A stretch of 64,000 bases of DNA from Azospira restricta (GTDB lineage Bacteria; Pseudomonadota; Gammaproteobacteria; Burkholderiales; Rhodocyclaceae): assembly GCF_016858125.1 (NCBI RefSeq), contig NZ_CP064781.1, forward strand, positions 496,001 to 560,000. Direction: 5' to 3'. Both the position numbers and the translations under genes were made by a program. The notes below the pieces were generated by a model. That model saw only the letters and a program-made list of their open reading frames with translations. It was not told the DNA's origin and made no database searches. This document shows positions 1 through 8,009 of this stretch, one piece after another. Positions within the stretch are counted from its first letter, which is position 1, and every line of letters starts with the position of its first letter.

Positions 1-1
1 C

Positions 2-835
2 GACTTCGTCACGCTGCGCGTCAAGGACGGCATCTGCGACCGCTTCCGCCGCGACTGCGGCGACGTCCGCCCGAGCATCGACACGCGCCAGCCCGACGTG
101 CGCGTGCAGGCCTTCCTCACCGAGGACAACTGCACGCTGTACGTCGACACCTCGGGCGACCCGCTGTGGCAACGCGGCCTGCGGCAGAAGACGGTGGAGG
201 CGCCGCTGAAGGAGAACCTCGCCGCCGGCATCCTGCGGCTCGCCGGCTGGCAGCCCGGCACGCCGCTGTTCGACCCGATGTGCGGCAGCGGCACCTTCCT
301 GCTCGAAGCCGCGCAGATCGCCCACGGCATCGCCCCGGGCAGCCGCCGCAGCTTCGCCTTCGAGCGGCTCAAGGGCTTCGACGCCGAAACCTGGCGGCGG
401 ATGCGCGAAGCGGCGCTCGCCGCCGAGAAGCCGGTCGCCTGGGCGCAGCTGTTCGGCGCCGACGTTTCCGCCCAGGCCGTGCGCGCGGCGACCGCCAACC
501 TCGACCGCGCCGGCCTGCTGGAGGCCGTCGAATTGATCCAGTCCGACATCCTCGAAGTCGCGGCGCCGGCCGACGGGGGCATCCTCGTCTGCAACCCGCC
601 GTACGGCGTGCGCCTGGAAGAACAGGAATCGCTCGCCGCGTTCTACCCGCAGCTCGCGACCGCGCTGAAGAAGAATTTCGCCGGCTGGACCTGCCATTTC
701 TTCACCGCCGACCTGCGCATGCCGAAGCTGATGCGGCTGACGCCGAGCAGGAAGACGCCGCTCTACAACGGCGCGCTGGAATGCCGGCTGTTCGAGATCA
801 GGATGGTGGCAGGGAGTAATCGGCCGGCGAAGTAA
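2..835 (+). CDS. rlmL: RlmL-type 23S rRNA guanine-N2 methyltransferase (5' end outside window)
   Basis: The reading frame is open from base 2, so the gene starts upstream of the window. The first 30 or so codons look like the end of a THUMP RNA-binding domain. A class I SAM-dependent methyltransferase domain follows, with the SAM-binding motif FDPMCGSGTFLLEAA (about 269-313) and the catalytic NPPYGVRL motif (about 594-617) typical of N2-guanine or N6-adenine methylation. Family members equivalent to the N-terminal half of E. coli RlmKL are about 380-400 residues; 277 are visible here. There is no sign of the second RlmK-like domain. The exact target base is inferred from the family. Confidence 0.85.
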   Translation, partial: DFVTLRVKDGICDRFRRDCGDVRPSIDTRQPDVRVQAFLTEDNCTLYVDTSGDPLWQRGLRQKTVEAPLKENLAAGILRLAGWQPGTPLFDPMCGSGTFLLEAAQIAHGIAPGSRRSFAFERLKGFDAETWRRMREAALAAEKPVAWAQLFGADVSAQAVRAATANLDRAGLLEAVELIQSDILEVAAPADGGILVCNPPYGVRLEEQESLAAFYPQLATALKKNFAGWTCHFFTADLRMPKLMRLTPSRKTPLYNGALECRLFEIRMVAGSNRPAK

Positions 836-1048
836 CCAGCGCTGGTGGATTTTTCTGGATTCCGGCGTTCGCCGGAATGACGTGGGTGCGCAAGACCGGT
901 GCGATCCCACTATCCGCAAGGCGAAGCCAGAACGAGGCGGCAAGCGCTAAGGCGACGAGATGACCGCAGGAAATCCCTGTGGGACAGTAGCTGCGCTACG
1001 GCGAGGAGCCGCAGCGCGCAGCCAACGAAGTGCTGGCGAGCAACCCAC
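836..1048. other. intergenic region with possible dispersed repeat
   Basis: This gap between the 3' ends of the convergent rlmL and pilU genes has no convincing gene. It holds the palindrome at 859-878 and then about 150 bases (899-1048) rich in small inverted repeats, for example GTAGC-TGC-GCTAC at 987-999 and CGGC-GAGGA-GCCG at 999-1011. The stretch has the look of a dispersed intergenic repeat, but no second copy exists in this window to prove it. Confidence 0.4.
859..878. repeat. REP-like palindrome
   Basis: The sequence ATTCCGGCG-TT-CGCCGGAAT is a perfect 9-bp inverted repeat with a 2-base centre. This style of palindrome is common in intergenic regions of beta- and gammaproteobacteria as an interspersed repeat. 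It lies between convergent genes and has no T-tract, so it is probably not a classical terminator. Confidence 0.6.
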
Positions 1049-2185
1049 TTAAACGATGTCGAGGTGGCCGATGCCGGTGGTGAGGTCGCGGTCCTTCGAT
1101 TCCTTGCCGTGCAGCTTGATCTGCAGCCGCAGGTCGTTCACCGAGTCGGCGTTCCTCAGCGCATCCTCGTAGGTGATCTTGCCCGACTCGTAGAGGTCGA
1201 ACAGCGCCTGGTCGAAGGTCTGCATGCCCAGTTCGCGCGACTTCTTCATGATCTCCTTGATCTCGTGGATCTCGCCCTTGAAGATCAGATCGGAGATCAG
1301 CGGCGAATTGAGCATCACCTCGACCGCGGCGACGCGGCCCTTGCCGTCCTTCTTCGGCAGCAGGCGCTGCGAGACCATTGCGCGCAGGTTCAGCGACAGG
1401 TCCATCAGCAGCTGCTGGCGGCGGTCTTCCGGGAAGAAGTTGATGATGCGGTCGATCGCCTGGTTGGCGCTGTTGGCATGCAGCGTCGCCAGGCACAGGT
1501 GGCCGGTCTCGGCGAAGGCGACCGCGTAGTCCATCGTCTCGCGGTCGCGGATCTCGCCCATCAGGATCACGTCCGGCGCCTGGCGCAGCGTGTTTTTCAG
1601 CGCCGCCTCCCAGGTGTCGGTATCGATGCCGACCTCGCGCTGCGTGACGATGCAGTTCTTGTGCTCGTGCACGTACTCGATCGGATCCTCGATGGTGATG
1701 ATGTGGCCGTAGCTGTTGGCGTTGCGGTAGTCGACCATCGCCGCCAGCGAGGTCGTCTTGCCGGTGCCGGTGCCGCCGACGAAGATGATCAGCCCGCGCT
1801 TGGTCATGCCGATGTCCTTGATGACGGTCGGCAGGCCGAGCTCGTCAAGGTTCGGGATGGTCATGTTGATCGTGCGACAGACGACGGCGACGCGCCCCTG
1901 CTGCACCAGCGCGTTCACGCGGAAACGGCCGATCCCCGACGGCGAGATGGCGAAGTTGCACTCCTTGCTCGCCTCGAAGTCCGCGGCCTGGCGGTCGTTC
2001 ATGATCGACCGCGCCAGCTCGGCGGTGTGCTGCGCCGACAGCGTCTGGTTCGACACCGGCGTGATCTTGCCGTCGATCTTGATCGCCGGCGGGAAGCCGG
2101 CGGTGATGAACAGGTCCGAGCCTTTCTTCTGCACCATCAGGCGCAGCAGGTCGTGCATGAATTTGAGTGCCTGGTCTCGTTCCAT
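1049..2185 (-). CDS. pilU: type IV pilus retraction ATPase accessory protein PilU
   Basis: A cytoplasmic hexameric ATPase of the GspE/PilT secretion family that assists PilT in retracting type IV pili. The 378-residue protein has Walker A GGTGTGKTT, an Asp box, Walker B LMGEIRDRET and a His box HLCLATLH. It lacks the AIRNLIRE motif of PilT and carries the longer C-terminal tail typical of PilU. A strong ribosome site (AAGGAGGT, about 7 bases before the ATG) supports the start. It lies 30 bases downstream of pilT on the same strand, so the two are almost certainly cotranscribed. Confidence 0.95.
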   Translation of the reverse strand: MERDQALKFMHDLLRLMVQKKGSDLFITAGFPPAIKIDGKITPVSNQTLSAQHTAELARSIMNDRQAADFEASKECNFAISPSGIGRFRVNALVQQGRVAVVCRTINMTIPNLDELGLPTVIKDIGMTKRGLIIFVGGTGTGKTTSLAAMVDYRNANSYGHIITIEDPIEYVHEHKNCIVTQREVGIDTDTWEAALKNTLRQAPDVILMGEIRDRETMDYAVAFAETGHLCLATLHANSANQAIDRIINFFPEDRRQQLLMDLSLNLRAMVSQRLLPKKDGKGRVAAVEVMLNSPLISDLIFKGEIHEIKEIMKKSRELGMQTFDQALFDLYESGKITYEDALRNADSVNDLRLQIKLHGKESKDRDLTTGIGHLDIV

Positions 2186-2215
2186 CAGTAAACCTCCTTC
2201 GCTTCCGCGCGGCGC

Positions 2216-3259
2216 TTAGCCCGGGATCGCATCCTTGTTCGCCGCCTTGGTGCGCGCCTCGTTGCCGGAGACGACGTTGCGCCGGACCAGGTCGATCAGG
2301 CACTGGTCCAGCGTCTGCATGCCGAACTGCTGGCCGGTCTGGATCGCCGAGTACATCTGCGCGACCTTCGCCTCGCGGATCAGGTTGCGGATCGCCGGCG
2401 TGCCGATCATGATCTCGTGCGCGGCGACGCGGCCCTGGCCGTCCTTGGTCTTCAACAGCGTCTGCGAGATCACCGCGCGCAGCGATTCGGACAGCATCGC
2501 GCGCACCATTTCCTTTTCCGCCGCCGGGAAGACGTCGATGATGCGGTCGATGGTCTTCGCCGCCGACGAGGTGTGCAGCGTGCCGAACACCAGGTGGCCG
2601 GTCTCGGCCGCGGTCAGCGCCAGCCGGATCGTCTCCAGGTCGCGCATTTCGCCGACCAGGATCACGTCCGGGTCCTCGCGCAGCGCCGAGCGCAGCGCGT
2701 TGTTGAACGACAGCGTATGCGGGCCGACCTCGCGCTGGTTGATCAGGCACTTCTTCGACTCGTGCACGAATTCGATCGGGTCCTCGACGGTGAGGATGTG
2801 GCCGTACTCGTTCTCGTTGACGTGGTTGACCATCGCCGCCAGCGTCGTCGACTTGCCGGAACCGGTCGGCCCGGTGACCAGCACGACGCCGCGCGGGAAT
2901 TCGGAGATGTCCTTGAAGATCTTCGGGCAGTTGAGATCTTCCAGCGTCAGCACCTTCGACGGAATGGTCCGGAACACGGCGCCGGCGCCGCGGTGCTGGT
3001 TGAACGCGTTGACGCGGAAGCGGGCGAGGTTCGGCACCTCGAACGAAAAGTCGCACTCCAGCGTCTCCTCGTAGATCTTGCGCTGCCCGTCGTTCATGAT
3101 GTCGTACACCATCGCATGCACGTCCTTGTGCTCCATCGCCGGCAGGTTGATGCGGCGCACGTCGCCATGGACGCGGATCATCGGCGGCAGGCCGGCCGAG
3201 AGGTGCAGGTCGGAAGCCTTGTTCTTGACGCCGAAGGCGAGCAGTTCGGTGATATCCAT
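2216..3259 (-). CDS. pilT: type IV pilus twitching motility ATPase PilT
   Basis: The motor that depolymerises type IV pili and powers twitching. The 347-residue protein has the N-terminal MDITELL start typical of PilT, Walker A GPTGSGKSTT, Walker B VGEMRDLET, a His box around HLVFGTLH, and the diagnostic PilT motif AIRNLIRE near the C terminus. GAGGA lies about 9 bases before the ATG. It is divergent from yggS, with only 70 bases between the two starts, an arrangement conserved in many proteobacteria. It forms a functional set with pilU and with the Pil-Chp signalling operon at 11.9-21.4 kb. Confidence 0.97.
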   Translation of the reverse strand: MDITELLAFGVKNKASDLHLSAGLPPMIRVHGDVRRINLPAMEHKDVHAMVYDIMNDGQRKIYEETLECDFSFEVPNLARFRVNAFNQHRGAGAVFRTIPSKVLTLEDLNCPKIFKDISEFPRGVVLVTGPTGSGKSTTLAAMVNHVNENEYGHILTVEDPIEFVHESKKCLINQREVGPHTLSFNNALRSALREDPDVILVGEMRDLETIRLALTAAETGHLVFGTLHTSSAAKTIDRIIDVFPAAEKEMVRAMLSESLRAVISQTLLKTKDGQGRVAAHEIMIGTPAIRNLIREAKVAQMYSAIQTGQQFGMQTLDQCLIDLVRRNVVSGNEARTKAANKDAIPG

Positions 3260-3295
3260 GCGGGGGAGTCCTCGGGGCGTGTGGCAGGGCGCTGC

Positions 3296-3304
3296 TGCTA
3301 TACT
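3296..3304 (+). promoter_or_regulatory. extended -10 promoter element for yggS
   Basis: TGCTATACT matches an extended sigma-70 -10 element (TGn plus TATACT at 3299-3304). The expected transcription start is near 3311, about 19 bases before the yggS ATG. The complementary strand reads AGTATAGCA, so a divergent pilT promoter could share these bases. No clear -35 is seen. Confidence 0.5.
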
Positions 3305-3329
3305 TCGCTGCCCTGATCAGCGACCGATT

Positions 3330-4013
3330 ATGACGCCAATTTCCGCCCAGCTGCAAGCCGTGCACGCCCGCATCGACGCGGCCGCGCGGGCCGCCGGCCG
3401 CGATCCGGCGGCGGTTTCGCTGCTTGCGGTGAGCAAGACCTGGCCGGCCGACAGCGTGCGCGCGGCGGCCGCCGCCGGGCAGCGCGCCTTCGGTGAGAAC
3501 TATGTGCAGGAAGGCTGCGCGAAGGCGGCGGAGCTCGCCGCGCTCGGCCTCGACTGGCATTTCATCGGACCGCTGCAGAGCAACAAGACGCGCCCGGTGG
3601 CGGAAGCCTTCGCCTGGGTGCACTCGGTGGACCGGCTGAAGATCGCCGAGCGGCTGTCGGCGCAGCGCCCGCCGGCGCTGCCGCCGCTCAACGTCTGCCT
3701 GCAGGTGAACGTCAGCGACGAGGCGAGCAAGAGCGGCTGCACGCCGGCGGCAGCGCCGGCGCTGGCGCACGCGATCGCCGCGCTGCCGCGGCTGCGCCTG
3801 CGCGGGGTGATGTGCATCCCGGAGCCGACCGCCGACGTCGTCGCGCAGCGCCGCGCGTTCGCCGCGTTGCGCACGCTTTACGAACGCCTGCGACAGGAAG
3901 GACTGCCGCTCGACACGCTGTCGATGGGCATGTCGCACGACCTCGAGGCGGCGGTCGCCGAGGGCGCGACGCTGGTACGCGTCGGCACCGCCATTTTTGG
4001 AGAACGGAACTAG
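3330..4013 (+). CDS. yggS: YggS-family pyridoxal phosphate homeostasis protein
   Basis: A cytoplasmic PLP-binding protein (PLPBP/YggS) that buffers pyridoxal phosphate; it has a TIM-barrel fold and no known catalysis. The PLP lysine is K36 in LLAVSKTW, and the family signatures FGENYVQE, WHFIGPLQSNK and SMGMSHD are present. The 227 residues are normal for the family. The frame is open further upstream, but the ATG at 3330 gives the usual N terminus and follows the -10 element at a sensible distance. It ends 2 bases before proC, so it heads a yggS-proC-yggT-yggU operon. Confidence 0.93.
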   Translation: MTPISAQLQAVHARIDAAARAAGRDPAAVSLLAVSKTWPADSVRAAAAAGQRAFGENYVQEGCAKAAELAALGLDWHFIGPLQSNKTRPVAEAFAWVHSVDRLKIAERLSAQRPPALPPLNVCLQVNVSDEASKSGCTPAAAPALAHAIAALPRLRLRGVMCIPEPTADVVAQRRAFAALRTLYERLRQEGLPLDTLSMGMSHDLEAAVAEGATLVRVGTAIFGERN

Positions 4014-4015
4014 CC

Positions 4016-4828
4016 ATGAAGATCACCTTCCTCGGCGGCGGCAACATGGCCAACGCCCTCATCGGCGGCCTCGTCGGCAAGGGCTTCGCCGCCGCCGACA
4101 TCGCCGCGGTCGAACGCGAACCGGACAACCGGGCGAAGCTCGAAGCCGCCTACGGCATCCGCACCTACGCCGGCCCCGATGCGGAAGCCTGGAATTGCGA
4201 CCTGATCGTGCTCGCGGTGAAGCCGCAGCAGATGAAGGAGGCCTGCGCACCGCTGCTGCCGCACCTCCGGCAGCAGCTGGTGGTAAGCATCGCCGCCGGC
4301 CTGCGCCTCGCCGACCTGTCGCGCTGGCTCGGTGGCCATCGCCGCCTGGTGCGCACGATGCCGAACACGCCGGCGCTGATCGGCGCCGGCGTCACCGGCC
4401 TGTACGCGCTGCCGGAAGTCGACGCCGCCGGCCGCGCCGCCGCCGAGCGCGTGCTGCAGGCGGTCGGCAGCACGCTGTGGATCGCCGACGAGGCGCTGAT
4501 GGATTCGGTCACCGCCGTCTCCGGCAGCGGCCCGGCCTACGTCTTCCTGTTCATCGAGGCACTGCAGCAGGCGGCGCTCGACCTCGGCTTCGCGCCCGAG
4601 CAGGCGCGCCAGCTGGCGATTGAAACGACGCTCGGCGCCGCCAAGCTCGCCGCGCAGTCGGCGGAGCCGGCCAGCGTGCTGCGCGAGCGGGTCACCTCGA
4701 AGGGTGGCACCACCGCCGCCGCGCTGGCGAAGATGGACGAATGCGGCGTGCTCGCCGGCATCGTCGCCGGCGTGATCGCCGCCGACGCGCGCGGCCGCGA
4801 GCTCGGCGAGCTGCTCGGCAAGGACTGA
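4016..4828 (+). CDS. proC: pyrroline-5-carboxylate reductase
   Basis: Catalyses the last step of proline synthesis, NAD(P)H-dependent reduction of pyrroline-5-carboxylate. The 270-residue protein starts with a Rossmann dinucleotide-binding motif (FLGGGNMANAL) and has the ProC signature around the segment SGSGPAYVFLFIEAL and the C-terminal VTSKGGTTAAAL. The start lies 2 bases after the yggS stop, with GGAGAACGG upstream. Its substrate is also in equilibrium with glutamate semialdehyde, the product of the arginase-aminotransferase at 56.3 kb. Confidence 0.96.
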   Translation: MKITFLGGGNMANALIGGLVGKGFAAADIAAVEREPDNRAKLEAAYGIRTYAGPDAEAWNCDLIVLAVKPQQMKEACAPLLPHLRQQLVVSIAAGLRLADLSRWLGGHRRLVRTMPNTPALIGAGVTGLYALPEVDAAGRAAAERVLQAVGSTLWIADEALMDSVTAVSGSGPAYVFLFIEALQQAALDLGFAPEQARQLAIETTLGAAKLAAQSAEPASVLRERVTSKGGTTAAALAKMDECGVLAGIVAGVIAADARGRELGELLGKD

Positions 4829-4847
4829 CGGGAAACGGGGGGGAACC

Positions 4848-5384
4848 ATGCAGGCATTGCTCTTTCTGCTCGACGCGCTGGCCGCCTTCTTCAGCCTGCT
4901 GCTGCTGACGCGCTTCTTCATGCAGCTGAACCGCGTCGCCTTCTCCAACCAGCTCGGCAGCTTCATCATGCAGCTGACCAACTGGGCGGTGAAGCCGCTG
5001 CGCCGGATCATCCCGGGCGTCATGGGCTGGGACTTCGCCAGCCTGCTGCCGGCGTGGTGGCTGCAGTGCCTGTTGCTGCTGATCGTCGTCTCCCTGCGCG
5101 GGATCGCGCCGGACGGTGCGGAGATGGGTCAGCTGGCGTTGCTGGTGCTGTGGCGCGGCGCCGTCGCGACGCTGCGGCTGGCGATTTACCTGTTCATCGG
5201 CGCCCTCTTCGTGCAGGCCGTGCTGTCCTGGGTCAATCCCTTCTCGCCGCTGGCGGCGCCGGTCAACCAGTTCAACCGCCCGCTGCTGCAGCCGATCCAG
5301 CGCTTCCTGCCGCCGATCGCCAACATCGACCTGTCGCCGCTGGTCGCCATCCTGCTGCTGCAGGTCGTGCTGATGCTGCTGTGA
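4848..5384 (+). CDS. yggT: YggT-family integral membrane protein
   Basis: A 178-residue inner-membrane protein with two YGGT repeats. Each has two hydrophobic segments, and the conserved FxxxLNRVAF-type loop and NPFSPLAAPVNQF are visible. The family is linked to osmotic or ion homeostasis but has no settled biochemical role. It follows proC by 19 bases and overlaps the next gene by four (GTGA). Confidence 0.85.
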   Translation: MQALLFLLDALAAFFSLLLLTRFFMQLNRVAFSNQLGSFIMQLTNWAVKPLRRIIPGVMGWDFASLLPAWWLQCLLLLIVVSLRGIAPDGAEMGQLALLVLWRGAVATLRLAIYLFIGALFVQAVLSWVNPFSPLAAPVNQFNRPLLQPIQRFLPPIANIDLSPLVAILLLQVVLMLL

Positions 5385-5683
5385 GCGGGCTGCCGTCCTG
5401 GCTGCGCTTCGCTGCCGACGGCCGCGCGACGCTGACGCTGCACATCCAGCCGGGGGCGAAGACGACCGAGGTCGCCGGCGAGCACGGCGACGCGCTGAAG
5501 CTGCGCCTTGCGGCACCGCCGGTCGACGGCAAGGCGAACGCGGCGCTGCTCGCCTTCATCGCCGCGCGCCTCGGCGTCGCCAAGGCCGCGGTCACGCTGA
5601 AGAGCGGACAGACCTCGCGGCGCAAGGTGGTCGACGTCGCCGACGCGCCGGCGGATACCGCGCAGCGCCTGTCCCCCGGCTAG
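5381..5683 (+). CDS. yggU: DUF167 (YggU) family protein
   Basis: A small 100-residue cytoplasmic protein with the DUF167 core: IQPGAKTTEVAG, LKLRLAAPPVDGKANAAL and the SGQTSRRKVV stretch. Its function is not established. The GTG start overlaps the yggT stop (GTGA), which indicates translational coupling and picks this start over upstream candidates in the same frame. It is the last gene of the yggS-proC-yggT-yggU group and is followed within a few bases by a strong hairpin. Confidence 0.85.
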   Translation: MSGLPSWLRFAADGRATLTLHIQPGAKTTEVAGEHGDALKLRLAAPPVDGKANAALLAFIAARLGVAKAAVTLKSGQTSRRKVVDVADAPADTAQRLSPG

Positions 5684-5686
5684 AAG

Positions 5687-5716
5687 CGACAACCCCGGCC
5701 GCAGCCGGGGTTGTCG
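5687..5716. terminator. bidirectional hairpin terminator
   Basis: A perfect 13-bp stem (CGACAACCCCGGC with its complement) around a 4-base loop lies between the convergent yggU and cytochrome genes. It can act for both strands. The T-run on either side is short, so efficiency is uncertain. Confidence 0.7.
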
Positions 5717-5740
5717 TCGTTCGCCGTGGCGGCGGGCGCG

Positions 5741-6637
5741 CTACTGCTTGCTCGCCTTGACGTCGGCGGCAACCCCCAGCCCCAGCGTATAGCCGAGCGA
5801 GACGTGGTGGAAGCGGAAGATCGTCTGGTCAGCGTGAATGGCGATCCCGAACGGCACCACCGCCCCCTCGGCGAGCGGCAGGTCGCCTTCGCCGCCGACG
5901 AGCTTGCGGGTGAAGGTGACGACGTACCGGCCGTCCTTGCCCTCGCCTTCGGCCTTGACCAGCGCCTTGCCATCCTTGTTCACGCGGCTGTCGGCGACGT
6001 GGCCGTCGAGCTGGACGGCACCCTTGCCGCCCTCCCCGCTCTTCCACTGGAAGTAGTCGGCGTAGATTTCGCCGCCGAGATTGGCGCCGGACACGTACTT
6101 CTTCTTGTTCGGATCGGCACCGGGCATCGAGCGCACGTCGTTGTGGCAGCTCACCCAGCAACCGGCCTGGGCCGCCAGCGGCACTTTGGCGCCGACGAAC
6201 ATCACCGCCGCCTTGACCTCGTGCTTCGGCGACTTCTCTTCGCGGTCGGCGCCGGCAGCCGCATCCTTCGGCGCCTTGAAGCTGAGACGGAGGTACAGGT
6301 GCTCCTTGTCGTAGGCCGCCTGCATCGTCACCGGAAAGCTCAGCGTCTTCGGCGCGCCGACCGGCTCCACTTCCTTGCCGGCCATCCGCTTCAGGTCGAG
6401 GTTCAGCCCGCCCTTCTCCTCGTGGCAGCCGACGCAGCTCTCGCCCTTGTTGATGCCGGTGCGGCCGCTGTGGTCGGACTTCTTCATGATCCATTCCATC
6501 GGCGTCACGCCCGGGCTGAAGACGACGATGTCGCGCTTCGGCACCTTGCTCCAGTCGGGCGCCGCGACGGCGGCATGGGCAGTACAGGCAAGGGCCAGCG
6601 CAGCGCCCCCCCGGGTCAGGCTGAAACGGACATTCAT
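5741..6637 (-). CDS. periplasmic ethylbenzene dehydrogenase-related c-type cytochrome
   Basis: A 298-residue exported haem protein. A signal peptide covers about residues 1-26 (AVAA before PDW), followed by a canonical haem c motif C68-V-G-C71-H72. A second cysteine pair, C160-W-V-S-C164-H165, forms a non-standard CX3CH. The rest resembles the EB_dh haem-binding domain found in gamma subunits of DMSO reductase-family enzymes and in stand-alone cytochromes of denitrifiers. The start was chosen for the GGAGGAG ribosome site about 7 bases upstream and for the signal peptide; an upstream in-frame ATG would spoil it. It is a single-gene unit. The electron partner is unknown. Confidence 0.8.
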   Translation of the reverse strand: MNVRFSLTRGGAALALACTAHAAVAAPDWSKVPKRDIVVFSPGVTPMEWIMKKSDHSGRTGINKGESCVGCHEEKGGLNLDLKRMAGKEVEPVGAPKTLSFPVTMQAAYDKEHLYLRLSFKAPKDAAAGADREEKSPKHEVKAAVMFVGAKVPLAAQAGCWVSCHNDVRSMPGADPNKKKYVSGANLGGEIYADYFQWKSGEGGKGAVQLDGHVADSRVNKDGKALVKAEGEGKDGRYVVTFTRKLVGGEGDLPLAEGAVVPFGIAIHADQTIFRFHHVSLGYTLGLGVAADVKASKQ

Positions 6638-6680
6638 CGCTCGACTCCTCCGAATACACACGTTCTCGTCATGGTTACTC

Positions 6681-6717
6681 ATCATGACAGCATCGTGATC
6701 CGGCGTAAACGTTTGCG
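6681..6717. promoter_or_regulatory. two palindromes upstream of the cytochrome gene (possible operators)
   Basis: ATCATGACAGCATCGTGAT at 6681-6699 is an inverted repeat with 7-base arms (6 of 7 paired) around 5 bases. CGTAAACGTTTGCG at 6704-6717 is a 14-base near-perfect palindrome. Both lie 44-80 bases upstream of the cytochrome ATG, where a regulator would bind. I cannot assign either to a known regulator. Confidence 0.4.
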
Positions 6718-6719
6718 GT

Positions 6720-6739
6720 GCTTGCCGCGGCCGGCAAGC
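6720..6739 (-). terminator. hairpin downstream of pyrC'
   Basis: GCTTGCCG-GCCG-CGGCAAGC is an 8-bp stem with a 4-base loop, 12 bases after the stop codon of the pyrimidine operon. There is no T-tract, so it may be a weak terminator or an mRNA end-stabilising hairpin. Confidence 0.45.
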
Positions 6740-6751
6740 GCGAGCCGCCGC

Positions 6752-8008
6752 TCAGCCGGCGAAGACGACGCGGCCGCCGACCAGCGTCATCGCGACGCGG
6801 CCCTGCATGCCGCAGCCGAGGAAGGGCGTGTTCTTGCCTTCGCTGCGCAGGCCTGCGGCGCTCACCTGCCACTCCGCCTCCGCGTCGAAGACGCAGACGT
6901 CGGCCGGCGCGCCGACCGACAGCTCGCCGCCGGCGCAGCCGAGGATCGCCGCCGGGTCGCAGGTGACGCGCGCCAGCGCCTGCGCCAACGGCACGCCGGC
7001 CGCCGCCGCCCATTTCAGCGTCAGCGGCAGCAGCAATTCCAGCCCGCTGGCACCGGCCTCGGCCTCGCCGAACGGCAGCTGCTTGCCGTCCGCGTCGACC
7101 GGGGTGTGGTCCGAGCAGATCGCCGCCAGCCCGTCGGCGGCGGCCGCCGACAGCGCCTCGCGGTCGCGCTGCGCGCGCAGCGGCGGCTCGAAGCGGGCGG
7201 CGCTGTCGAAGAAGCCGATGTCCATCTCGGTCAGGTGCAGGTGATGCACGCCGACGTCGCAGGTGACCGCCAGTCCGTCGGCACGTGCGCGGCGCACCAG
7301 CTCGACGCCGGCGGCGGTAGACAGGCGGGCGAGGTGCAGGCGGACGCCGGTGGCGCGGGCCAGCTCGAGCGCGGTGGCGACCGCCACCGCCTCGGCGGCG
7401 GCGGGGATGCCGGGCAGGCCGAGGCGCGCGGCGACCTCGCCGTCGTGGGCGACGCCTTCGCCGGCGAGGTACTTGTCCTGCGGCCGCAGCCACACCGGGT
7501 AGCCGAAGGTCGCCGCGTACTGCAGCGCGCGCAGCAGCACCTGCGTGTCGGCCGGCGTCGCGTTGCCCTGCGAGAAGGCGACGCAGCCGGCGCGCGCCAG
7601 ACTGCCCAGTTCGGCGAGCGCCTCGCCGCGCAGGCGCGCGGTCAGCGCGCCGAGCGGCAGCACGCGGGCGAGGCCGGCGTCGTGTGCGCGGCGGACGATG
7701 CGTTCGACCAGGCCCGGTTCGTCGAGCGGCGGCCGCGTGTCGGGCGGACAGGCGAGCGAGGTGACGCCGCCGGCGACGGCCGCGGCGAGTTCGCCCTCGA
7801 GTCCCGGCAGGCGGGCGGCGAGGTCGATCAGGCCGGGGCAGACGACGCGCCCGCCGGCGTCGATCACGCGCGCCGCGGCGAAGCCGTCGGGCGCCGCACC
7901 GAGCGCGGCGACGCGGCCGTCGGCGAGGTGCAGGTCGAGCTGGCCATCGACGCCGCTCTTCGGATCGACCAGGCGGCCGTTCTTGATGGAAATCTTGTCG
8001 CTCGCCAT
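6752..8008 (-). CDS. pyrC': dihydroorotase-like protein PyrC' (probably inactive partner of PyrB)
   Basis: A 418-residue amidohydrolase-fold protein encoded one base after pyrB. Active type I dihydroorotases carry a metal-binding DxHxH after the first strand (usually PGLIDLHVHLREPG). Here the segment reads PGLIDLAARLPGLEGE, so both zinc histidines and the following RExG are gone. Later family landmarks are partly kept (HHLHLTE, CSDHTPVD). In Pseudomonas, PyrC' proteins with the same defect are non-catalytic but needed to assemble aspartate transcarbamoylase; the same role is inferred here. The true dihydroorotase must be encoded elsewhere. ATG at 8008 gives TGAGATG with the pyrB stop. Confidence 0.87.
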   Translation of the reverse strand: MASDKISIKNGRLVDPKSGVDGQLDLHLADGRVAALGAAPDGFAAARVIDAGGRVVCPGLIDLAARLPGLEGELAAAVAGGVTSLACPPDTRPPLDEPGLVERIVRRAHDAGLARVLPLGALTARLRGEALAELGSLARAGCVAFSQGNATPADTQVLLRALQYAATFGYPVWLRPQDKYLAGEGVAHDGEVAARLGLPGIPAAAEAVAVATALELARATGVRLHLARLSTAAGVELVRRARADGLAVTCDVGVHHLHLTEMDIGFFDSAARFEPPLRAQRDREALSAAAADGLAAICSDHTPVDADGKQLPFGEAEAGASGLELLLPLTLKWAAAAGVPLAQALARVTCDPAAILGCAGGELSVGAPADVCVFDAEAEWQVSAAGLRSEGKNTPFLGCGMQGRVAMTLVGGRVVFAG

Positions 8009-8009
8009 C

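Noticed and set aside
899-2191. A 430-codon plus-strand frame over pilU
   Set aside because: It is antisense to pilU, has no recognisable domain and the same shadow-type composition.
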